This document shows, in pieces, positions 6,176 to 12,289 of a DNA stretch of 12,289 nucleotides. The stretch spans positions 1 through 12,289 of the forward strand of contig JAXHSV010000081.1 in assembly GCA_034190305.1 (NCBI GenBank), read 5' to 3'. Below the pieces are notes generated by a model. It made no database searches, was not told where the DNA came from, and saw only the letters and a list, made by a program, of their open reading frames with translations. The position numbers were made by a program, and so were the translations under genes. The DNA comes from JAUWNJ01 sp034190305 (lineage in GTDB: Bacteria > Planctomycetota > Phycisphaerae > SM23-33). Each line of letters starts with the position of its first letter. Positions within the stretch are counted from its first letter, which is position 1.

Positions 6176-9100
6176 ATGCCCAAAATTTCAGACATTGACA
6201 AGGTGATGATTATCGGTTCGGGGCCGATCGTAATCGGTCAGGCCTGCGAGTTCGACTATTCCGGCACGCAGGCATGCAAGGCACTCCGCGAGTTGGGCTA
6301 CAAAATAGTGCTGGTCAACTCCAACCCCGCGACCATCATGACCGACCCCGGCATGGCTGACGCAACGTACATCGAGCCGCTGACGCTCGAGGCCATGACG
6401 CGGATCATCGACAAGGAGCGCCCCGACGCCCTGCTTCCGAACCTTGGCGGGCAGTCCGCGCTGAACCTGTCGAGCGAACTTCACAAGGCGGGCGTGCTGG
6501 AGAAGTACGGCGTGAAAGTCATCGGCGTACAGGTGGACGCCATCGAACGGGGCGAGGACCGCATCGTGTTCAAGGAAACGATGAACAGTCTCGGTATCGA
6601 CATGCCCCAGAGCACGGCTGTGTTCAATGTCGAGGACGCAGAGAAGGTGGCTGCGGAACTGGGGTATCCCGTGGTAATTCGTCCGGCTTATACCATGGGC
6701 GGGACCGGCGGCGGTCTGGTTTATAACGTTGAGGAACTCCGCATCGTCGCCAGCCGGGGAATCGCCGCAAGCCTTATCGGGCAGATTCTCGTAGAGGAAT
6801 CGGTCCTGGGTTGGGAAGAACTGGAACTGGAGGTCGTCCGCGACGCCAAAAACCAGATGATAACCGTCTGTTTCATAGAAAACGTCGATGCGATGGGTGT
6901 TCACACGGGCGACTCATACTGCACAGCCCCCATGCTCACTATCGACGAGAAACTCCAGCAACGGCTTCAGGAATACTCCTACAAAATCGTCGAGGCGATC
7001 CAGGTTATCGGTGGAACGAACATCCAGTTCGCTCACGACCCGAAGACCGGCCGGGTGGTCGTAATCGAGATCAACCCTCGCACCAGCCGAAGTTCGGCCC
7101 TGGCATCCAAGGCGACGGGGTTTCCCATTGCGCTGGTCTCGTCCAAACTGGCCGGCGGGATGACAATGGATGAAATACCCTACTGGCGCGACGGCACGCT
7201 TGAGAAGTACACTCCTTCCGGCGACTACGTGGTGGTCAAATTCGCCCGGTGGGCCTTCGAAAAGTTCCGCGACGCCGAGGATAAACTCGGCACCCAGATG
7301 CGGGCAGTCGGCGAGGTTATGAGCATCGGAAAGACGTACAAAGAGGCGTTCCAGAAATCCATCCGGTCGCTGGAAAACGGCAGGATGGGTCTGGGCTTCG
7401 CGAAGGACTTCCACGAGCGTCCGCTGGCCAAGCTGTTGGAAATGCTGGGCGAGCCTACCAGCGAGCGGCAGTTCATCATGTACGAGGCCCTTCGAAAAGG
7501 TGCATCGGTGCAGCAGCTTCACGAACTTACTTACATCAAGCCGTGGTTTATCAAGCAGATGGCCGAGCTGGTCGAACTGGAGCAGGAGATCCTTCAATAC
7601 AAGGGCAAGGCCCTGCCGGACGAATTGCTGGCCCGTGCCAAGAAGGACGGCTTCGCGGATAAATACCTTGCCAGGATACTGGGGCTTGACGAGTCGGATA
7701 TCCGCCGACAGCGAACCGCTATGGGCGTCGTCGAGGGCTGGCACCCGGTGCCCGTCAGCGGCGTGGAAAACGCCGCATATTATTATTCAACCTACAACGC
7801 CCCCGACGCCGTCGGAACCAGCGACAAGCGAAAGATTATGGTCCTCGGCGGCGGGCCGAACCGTATCGGGCAGGGAATCGAGTTCGATTACTGCTGTGTC
7901 CACGCCGCGTTCGCGCTGCGAGATGAGGGGTTCGAGACCATTATGGTCAATTGCAACCCCGAGACGGTTTCCACCGATTACGACACCTCCGACAAATTGT
8001 ACTTCGAGCCGCTCACCGTCGAGGACGTGCTGAGTATCTACGAAAAGGAAAAACCAGAGGGTGTCATCGTTCAGTTCGGAGGCCAGACGCCTCTCAATAT
8101 CGCCCAGGAACTCGCCGCCAACGGCGTCAGGATACTGGGCACCAGTCCCGACACCATCGATCTGGCTGAGGACCGTGACCGGTTCCGAAAGATGATGGAC
8201 AAACTCGGCATCCCCATGCCCAAATCCGGGATGGCCAGCACGGTCCAGGAAGCACTGAAAATTGCCGAACGGATCGGCTACCCGCTTATGGTTCGGCCGT
8301 CGTTCGTCCTCGGTGGGCGAGGTATGGAAGTCGTCCATGATGAAGAGATGCTCCGGCGGTATGTTTCCGCCGCCGTTGATGTTACTCCGGAGCGGCCGAT
8401 CCTTATCGACAAGTTCCTTGAAAACGCCACCGAGGCTGAGGCCGATGCCCTTTCCGACGGTACCGACACGTTTATACCAGCGGTCATGGAACACATAGAA
8501 CTTGCAGGTATCCACTCGGGCGATTCGGCCTGCGTGATCCCGCCGATTAGCATCCCGGCCAAACACCTGGAAACCATCAATGAGTACACCAGGAAGATTG
8601 CCTGCGAACTTAACGTCGTCGGGGTCATGAACATGCAATATGCCATCGCCGACGATGTGGTCTACGTTCTGGAGGCCAACCCGAGGGCATCTCGGACAGT
8701 GCCGCTTGTCTCCAAGGTCTGCGGCATGGCTATGGCCCGCATCGCAACCCAGTTGATGCTCGGCAAGACGCTGGCCGATCTCAACCTGGAACACAAAAGC
8801 ATATCACACTACGGCGTTAAAGAGGCCGTCTTTCCATTTCCCATGTTCCCCGAAGTGGACCCCGTTCTTGGGCCTGAGATGCGGTCCACCGGTGAAGTGC
8901 TGGGAATGGCGGACTCGTTCGGGCTGGCTTTCTACAAGGCACAGGAAGCCGTCAAGCAAACCCTGCCCACCGAGGGAACGGTCCTGATGTCGGTTTCTCC
9001 ACACGATCGGCCGGCCGTCCTCACCGCAGCCGGAAAGTTCGCCGAATTAGGGTTCAAAATCCTGGCTACCGAGGGCACCTGTGCGTTCCTAGCCGAAAAC

Positions 9101-9379
9101 GGCATCAAGGCTGAACCTATCAAGAAACTCCATGAGGGCCGGCCTAATATCACCGATGCCATAACCAACGGCCAGATTCAACTCGTGGTCAACACGCCCA
9201 TCGGCAAACTCAGCCAGTATGATGACTCCTACATCCGCAAGTCGGCCATCAAGTACAAGGTCCCGTACATCACGACACTCAGTGCCGCCAAGGCCGCTGC
9301 GGAGGGCATAGCCGCCTATCGCCGCGGCTACAGCACGGTCATGGCTCTCCAGGAGTATCACCCGGACGCGGGTGGATAG
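6176..9379 (+). CDS. carB: Carbamoyl-phosphate synthase large subunit
   Basis: CarB makes carbamoyl phosphate from bicarbonate, two ATP and ammonia tunnelled from the glutaminase CarA, feeding arginine and pyrimidine synthesis in the cytoplasm. The 1067 residues equal the family's full length (E. coli 1073). The first ATP-grasp half (about 1-400) opens with I-G-S-G-P-I-V-I-G-Q-A-C-E-F-D-Y-S-G, has R129 and R169 at the same numbers as E. coli, and metal ligands E298 and N300 in E-I-N-P-R-T-S-R. An oligomerisation domain follows (about 401-553). The second ATP-grasp half (about 554-930) opens with G-G-G-P-N-R-I-G-Q-G-I-E-F-D-Y-C and has E833 and N835 in E-A-N-P-R-A-S-R. The C-terminal methylglyoxal-synthase-like allosteric domain (about 935-1067) is complete. 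All catalytic motifs look intact. carA is not adjacent. The gene ends 24 bp from a convergent gene. Confidence 0.98.
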   Translation: MPKISDIDKVMIIGSGPIVIGQACEFDYSGTQACKALRELGYKIVLVNSNPATIMTDPGMADATYIEPLTLEAMTRIIDKERPDALLPNLGGQSALNLSSELHKAGVLEKYGVKVIGVQVDAIERGEDRIVFKETMNSLGIDMPQSTAVFNVEDAEKVAAELGYPVVIRPAYTMGGTGGGLVYNVEELRIVASRGIAASLIGQILVEESVLGWEELELEVVRDAKNQMITVCFIENVDAMGVHTGDSYCTAPMLTIDEKLQQRLQEYSYKIVEAIQVIGGTNIQFAHDPKTGRVVVIEINPRTSRSSALASKATGFPIALVSSKLAGGMTMDEIPYWRDGTLEKYTPSGDYVVVKFARWAFEKFRDAEDKLGTQMRAVGEVMSIGKTYKEAFQKSIRSLENGRMGLGFAKDFHERPLAKLLEMLGEPTSERQFIMYEALRKGASVQQLHELTYIKPWFIKQMAELVELEQEILQYKGKALPDELLARAKKDGFADKYLARILGLDESDIRRQRTAMGVVEGWHPVPVSGVENAAYYYSTYNAPDAVGTSDKRKIMVLGGGPNRIGQGIEFDYCCVHAAFALRDEGFETIMVNCNPETVSTDYDTSDKLYFEPLTVEDVLSIYEKEKPEGVIVQFGGQTPLNIAQELAANGVRILGTSPDTIDLAEDRDRFRKMMDKLGIPMPKSGMASTVQEALKIAERIGYPLMVRPSFVLGGRGMEVVHDEEMLRRYVSAAVDVTPERPILIDKFLENATEAEADALSDGTDTFIPAVMEHIELAGIHSGDSACVIPPISIPAKHLETINEYTRKIACELNVVGVMNMQYAIADDVVYVLEANPRASRTVPLVSKVCGMAMARIATQLMLGKTLADLNLEHKSISHYGVKEAVFPFPMFPEVDPVLGPEMRSTGEVLGMADSFGLAFYKAQEAVKQTLPTEGTVLMSVSPHDRPAVLTAAGKFAELGFKILATEGTCAFLAENGIKAEPIKKLHEGRPNITDAITNGQIQLVVNTPIGKLSQYDDSYIRKSAIKYKVPYITTLSAAKAAAEGIAAYRRGYSTVMALQEYHPDAGG

Positions 9380-9382
9380 AAA

Positions 9383-9402
9383 CTGCGGCTGAAACGCCGC
9401 AG
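9383..9402. terminator. Hairpin between convergent genes
   Basis: CTGCGGC and GCCGCAG form a perfect 7-bp stem around the loop TGAAAC. It fills the short gap between the carB stop codon and the stop codon of the convergent gene, so it could serve both directions. Neither side has a good T run, so this would be a poor intrinsic terminator. Confidence 0.4.
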
Positions 9403-9403
9403 G

Positions 9404-11062
9404 TCAACGTGGGGACGCTTTGAAGTCCCGGATAAGCTGTCGGCACAGCCGCCCGATTGGCGTAAGCTCGCCCTTGGCGGAATGTATCTCTAAAACGCCT
9501 ATGAATACGCCGTCCATTGCGAACTTCCGGCATTGGTCAAAGGTCCATTTAAGCCGGTCAGGTTCCGGGCGTATGTCTATCTCGCCGATTACCCTGGCAC
9601 CCGACCGCTGAAGGTACTGCACGTCCTCGATGCCCTGCCAGTCCAAAGCGGCAATCTGCGCGTAATCCAGGCACCCCAGCCGGCGCATGTTCTCAGTGTA
9701 AAACAGCGGATACCGGGCCGAATAAAAGCGATGAGGGTACGAGCCGACGCTGTGGACCATCCAAAGCCAATACTTAGGCGTAAAGACCTTCCTGACCGAA
9801 TCGGCCAGGAAGACGCAGTATCGCAACATACTCAGGCGATAGAAATCGGCAAAGACCCAGTGTGCCCGATCAGGATAGTAGCTGTCGGGCGGCAGGATAT
9901 CATCGAAGTTATGATACTCGGACGCCCAGTCGGCGTTCAGCCGGGATATGTCGTCCCGGTAGCGCTTCCGAAGGTAGTTGCGGTAGGCCCGGACCGCATA
10001 CTCGTCGAACGCCCAGACTTTCGACCACTCGAAGCTGACAATGCTTTCTTCTCCCGGGCACAATTCGACCAATTGCACGTACCGCAGGCTGTCGTTGGCC
10101 TTGAGATAGTTCAGGCATTCGATGATATGCTCCCGCCAGAGCTTCCGGGCGGTGGGATTCCAGGGAGAGGTGAAGGCCGCCGGTGCAGCGTGCCGCTGGC
10201 CGACTTGGTTCTTCACCAGCAAATCCGGGTGTTTATCCATCCACTCTCTCGTTGGTGCGCTATAGAAAGAGATACCCGGCATGATGCCCGCCTCGCGTGT
10301 CCACTTTACGGCCTTTGCGGCATAGCCGGTCCGTTGAGCAACGTCCCCGCCGTCGGGAAAGCCGACCGAGGACATGTGAATCGTCGTACCCATTTGGGCG
10401 CCGAATGGAATGTATTGCCTGGGCGGCGCGCCCCACGTGTCGAATGCCGGCGTGGGGATAACCTTATATTTCGCCGGTCGGGTCACCAATTTCGGGCAGA
10501 CCAACTCCATACCGCTTAGCAGCAAACGGCACTGGCCGAAATGATACATCCTCTTGTTGGCGGAAAGCTCAAAGCGGAAAGCGGTTACCGTCTTGTGATA
10601 ACGGTAAATCGGATTGCTGGCGGGTATCTCCAGATGCCGCCAATTCCTGAAGTCCAGCCTGATCTCCGCCAGGCTGATCCATTTTCGGCTCAGGGCATGA
10701 TAGCACAGCAGTTGCAGATTGTTGCCGGAGCCGTCGCCTCTTATCCAGAACCTCAGCCGCTCGGCAACAGGACGGTCGGCGGGCAGGATATAATCCAGAT
10801 GCGATCGGCTGCCCAGCTCCTTCAACCAGTATTTTATTTCCAGCACATCGCGCCCTGACCGCTTCTCGGCGAACCTGCTCACCGTCACGTCCGCGGGCCC
10901 CTGCCAGAGCTTATCCATATTTTGAACCACCGGAAGGGCGAAGGCCTCCTCGCCGACCACATCGGGCACAGCCGGCAACAATTCCGGCGTCCCCGCCGGG
11001 GCCAAAGAAAACGTATACAACAACGCAATCAGCAAGATTGACGCAGAGATCGGCTGCCGCAT
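9404..11062 (-). CDS. Secreted GH42-like glycoside hydrolase with N-terminal beta-sandwich module
   Basis: The 552-residue product has a signal peptide at about 1-24 (M-R-Q-P, a hydrophobic stretch, then A-P-A-G). Residues about 40-190 have the alternating pattern of a carbohydrate-binding-type jelly roll. Residues about 200-550 form a TIM-barrel-like region resembling GH42 enzymes. E339 in G-E-E-S aligns with the proposed acid/base of the larger secreted enzyme near the left end of the window, and E494 in G-E-I-D-I-R aligns with its E-x-D-x-R nucleophile motif. Both proteins also share W-x-x-x-H-P-D and an L-N-x-x-W-like segment after the acid/base. This one lacks the trimerisation-like domain, so it would work differently or as another oligomer. 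An in-frame TTG at 11068 would add two residues, but AGGGG lies 6 nt before the ATG at 11062, so the ATG is chosen. Activity and substrate are unknown. It stands alone behind a candidate promoter. Confidence 0.72.
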   Translation of the reverse strand: MRQPISASILLIALLYTFSLAPAGTPELLPAVPDVVGEEAFALPVVQNMDKLWQGPADVTVSRFAEKRSGRDVLEIKYWLKELGSRSHLDYILPADRPVAERLRFWIRGDGSGNNLQLLCYHALSRKWISLAEIRLDFRNWRHLEIPASNPIYRYHKTVTAFRFELSANKRMYHFGQCRLLLSGMELVCPKLVTRPAKYKVIPTPAFDTWGAPPRQYIPFGAQMGTTIHMSSVGFPDGGDVAQRTGYAAKAVKWTREAGIMPGISFYSAPTREWMDKHPDLLVKNQVGQRHAAPAAFTSPWNPTARKLWREHIIECLNYLKANDSLRYVQLVELCPGEESIVSFEWSKVWAFDEYAVRAYRNYLRKRYRDDISRLNADWASEYHNFDDILPPDSYYPDRAHWVFADFYRLSMLRYCVFLADSVRKVFTPKYWLWMVHSVGSYPHRFYSARYPLFYTENMRRLGCLDYAQIAALDWQGIEDVQYLQRSGARVIGEIDIRPEPDRLKWTFDQCRKFAMDGVFIGVLEIHSAKGELTPIGRLCRQLIRDFKASPR

Positions 11063-11176
11063 GTGCAACCCCTGTCTTTAGTGTGGATGTTTTTCTCGTT
11101 CAGCGTGAGGCCTGGACCATTTTGCAATAATCGGCAAACTCCCTGTTGTGCGGCAAGCTAATTCCTCGATAGTGTC

Positions 11177-11191
11177 CAGTCGCTCCGACTG
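11177..11191. promoter_or_regulatory. Inverted repeat, candidate operator upstream of the second secreted GH
   Basis: CAGTCG and CGACTG form a perfect 6-bp inverted repeat around CTC, about 115 bases before the ATG. It overlaps the predicted transcription start of the weak promoter at 11196-11225. It could be a repressor site or a small RNA stem. It does not resemble the palindrome at 4770-4783. Confidence 0.3.
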
Positions 11192-11195
11192 ATCA

Positions 11196-11225
11196 ACCTT
11201 ATTCGGCTTATTGCTACGTTGTCAA
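11196..11225 (-). promoter_or_regulatory. Candidate promoter of the second secreted GH
   Basis: A perfect -35 box TTGACA (11225-11220) on the minus strand is followed after 18 bases by TAAGGT (11201-11196), a poor -10 box with three of six matches. It lies in the 192-bp gap after the CPBP protease gene, so the GH gene may have its own start of transcription. Read-through from the protease gene cannot be excluded. Confidence 0.35.
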
Positions 11226-11254
11226 TATACCCATTGATGAAGTTGCCTTTCAAC

Positions 11255-11890
11255 TCAAAGGCCCACCCACCACGGCGCGGACGTCAGATCGCCGTAGGTT
11301 ACAACGTCGAAGGTTGCGTGGGCCAGAACGGGAAACAGCACACTGCCGAAGGCCTCTCTCATCAGCCCAAAAACGATACCGAAAACAACCGTCCCCGCCC
11401 CCAGCCACAGCAGATTTGCTCGGACGGCCACGTCCGGCAGGGCAAACAGGCTGCACTTGTAGGCTGCGTGGGCAACCACTCCGCCAACGCACGCCGCCCA
11501 CAGGCCGTACTTTCGCAAAGACCCCTGTACGAAACCTCGATACGCAACTTCCTCACAAACGCCGATGCCCACCGCCGGGAGGCAAAACCACGCCAATCGC
11601 CCGGGCAGCGGCGATTGGTGTTGTGTGCAGCGATAGAAAATCGCCAATCCGACCCCCAGACCGACTGCCGGCAGAATATAGACCAGGCGATACCTCGCAA
11701 AGCTTCTCGCACCCAACAGCTCCCGCGGCCGGGACGATTTGGCAATCCCCCGCGCCAGGGCCAGGCCTGCTATCAGGAGTCCGACCAGCCGCGGCAGCAC
11801 CAGGGCCTCCCGATGGGCACACAGCGCGAAGACCACCATGCCCACCGTAAACACCAGCGCCTCCACGGGCCGATCGGACCGCCGGCTCAT
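11255..11890 (-). CDS. CPBP-family glutamic intramembrane protease
   Basis: The 211-residue integral membrane protein has about seven hydrophobic segments (near 9-27, 31-49, 69-86, 98-112, 127-150, 158-176 and 180-199). It carries the CPBP (CAAX protease / bacteriocin-processing) active-site signature: E113-E114-x-x-x-R118 followed by G-F, H141 in the next segment, and H191-A-T-F-D195 in the last. Members cleave substrates within or next to the membrane and include the CAAX protease Rce1 and proteases acting on C-terminal sorting tails. The ATG at 11890 shares its A with the TGA of the upstream LRR gene (TGATG), and GGAAAGG lies 7 nt upstream. Translation is therefore coupled. The frame stays open for 38 more codons upstream, but those overlap the LRR gene and encode no plausible protein start, so the overlap start is preferred. 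The substrate is unknown; the coupled neighbour is a candidate. Confidence 0.9.
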   Translation of the reverse strand: MSRRSDRPVEALVFTVGMVVFALCAHREALVLPRLVGLLIAGLALARGIAKSSRPRELLGARSFARYRLVYILPAVGLGVGLAIFYRCTQHQSPLPGRLAWFCLPAVGIGVCEEVAYRGFVQGSLRKYGLWAACVGGVVAHAAYKCSLFALPDVAVRANLLWLGAGTVVFGIVFGLMREAFGSVLFPVLAHATFDVVTYGDLTSAPWWVGL

Positions 11891-12289
11891 CACGCGGCCT
11901 TTCCCGTCGCAGACCGCCGACGCCGCCAGATGCCCAACCCCACCGCCACGGGAACGACGACCAGAATCCACGCCGAACCCATGCAGAAACCCACGACCTT
12001 GCATTCCGGCAGGGCCTTGCGAATCTCGTCGTATTCCTTCTGACGTTCCTTCAGGCTGTCGCCGTCGACCACAAGCATCTTGAGGTTCTTCAGTTTCTTC
12101 AAAGGACTGAGGTCCTTGACGGTTGACGGTATTTTAGTAATGGCGAGTTCCGTGAGGTTCGTCAATTTCGCAATCGGGGCGATGCTCTTGATTTTACTCT
12201 CGTCGCCTAACGTCAGGGTCAGACTTCGCAGGTCCCGCATATCGGCCAAGACATCGAGGTCGGTGAGTTCCTCGGCCACTCCGATCTGG
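11890..12289 (-). CDS. Partial CDS, leucine-rich-repeat protein with C-terminal membrane anchor
   Basis: The frame runs from the right window edge, so the N-terminus is missing and 132 residues are visible. Residues about 8-78 contain about three leucine-rich repeats of the L-x-x-L-x-x-L type, for example L-T-N-L-T-E-L and L-K-N-L-K-M-L, expected to form a protein- or ligand-binding solenoid. A charged linker follows (79-95). The tail has Cys96, Cys102, a hydrophobic stretch at about 104-121, then R122-R125 and ten more residues. The Arg cluster would stay in the cytoplasm and the LRR part would face outward, if the missing N-terminus has a signal peptide. The order Cys, transmembrane stretch, Arg cluster resembles C-terminal sorting tails, although the best-known motifs (PEP, LPxTG) are absent. 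The internal GTG at 12279 lies inside the repeat array and is not the true start. The stop overlaps the CPBP protease start. Confidence 0.85.
   Translation of the reverse strand, partial: QIGVAEELTDLDVLADMRDLRSLTLTLGDESKIKSIAPIAKLTNLTELAITKIPSTVKDLSPLKKLKNLKMLVVDGDSLKERQKEYDEIRKALPECKVVGFCMGSAWILVVVPVAVGLGIWRRRRSATGKAA

Noticed and set aside
7787..8794. 335-codon minus-strand open frame inside carB
   Set aside because: It lies wholly antisense to the conserved second half of carB. Its His- and Asp-rich translation is what the complementary frame of such a gene gives.
9533..10519. 328-codon plus-strand open frame opposite the second secreted GH
   Set aside because: It has no signal, domain or ribosome binding site, and the minus-strand gene has a signal peptide, good ribosome binding site and GH42-like motifs.
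11245..11262. Hairpin GCCTTT / AAAGGC over the CPBP stop codon as a terminator
   Set aside because: Only six base pairs, half of them A-T, overlapping the coding end and without a T run. Too weak to call a terminator.
11219..12043. 274-codon plus-strand open frame opposite the CPBP and LRR genes
   Set aside because: Its Gln/Arg/Pro/His-rich translation is typical of an antisense frame. The minus strand has the CPBP active-site motif and a TGATG gene overlap.

Overview
The window most likely comes from a carbohydrate-degrading bacterium, probably of the Planctomycetota/PVC group (Phycisphaerae-like). This is inference. It rests on large secreted glycoside-hydrolase-like proteins, a calcium-binding thrombospondin type-3 stretch placed in front of a GH domain, leucine-rich-repeat membrane proteins, and housekeeping genes scattered rather than held in classical operons. 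GC content is moderate to high. There are no rRNA genes, tRNA genes, insertion sequences or CRISPR arrays that I can see.

Left block, minus strand (4591 down to 1): a three-gene transcription unit for sugar use. The first gene is a cytoplasmic GH2 beta-glucuronidase carrying the glucuronidase-specific N-x-K motif. Next is a secreted 866-residue GH42-like protein with two calcium-binding TSP3-type repeats. Last is a gene starting 3 bp beyond the stop of the second and running off the window (56 residues visible, perhaps a uroporphyrinogen-decarboxylase-like enzyme). Upstream of the unit is a very good sigma-70 promoter (TTGACA, 17 bp, TAGCAT). A perfect 14-bp palindrome with central CG lies at the predicted transcription start, the typical place for a LacI-family repressor. 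No regulator gene or transporter is present.

Central block, plus strand (5094 to 9379): a stand-alone GMP-synthetase-type PP-loop ATPase without its glutaminase domain, followed 113 bp later by a complete carB (carbamoyl-phosphate synthase large subunit). Both belong to enzyme classes that use ammonia supplied by a glutaminase, and neither glutaminase (a GuaA GATase or CarA) is in the window. The ATPase departs from ordinary GuaA at several normally conserved loops, so its substrate is uncertain.

Right block, minus strand (12289 down to 9404): a truncated leucine-rich-repeat protein with a C-terminal Cys / transmembrane / Arg-cluster tail is translationally coupled (TGATG overlap) to a CPBP-family glutamic intramembrane protease. 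This looks like a possible dedicated sorting protease and substrate pair. Downstream, behind its own candidate promoter, is a second secreted GH42-like protein with an N-terminal beta-sandwich module. It ends convergently with carB at a small hairpin. The two secreted GH42-like proteins share an E-x-D-x-R motif and an (D/E)-E-S motif that I propose as catalytic.

Working together (inference): the secreted enzymes would trim an extracellular glycan, and the cytoplasmic glucuronidase would release glucuronic acid from imported fragments, under a LacI-type repressor encoded elsewhere.
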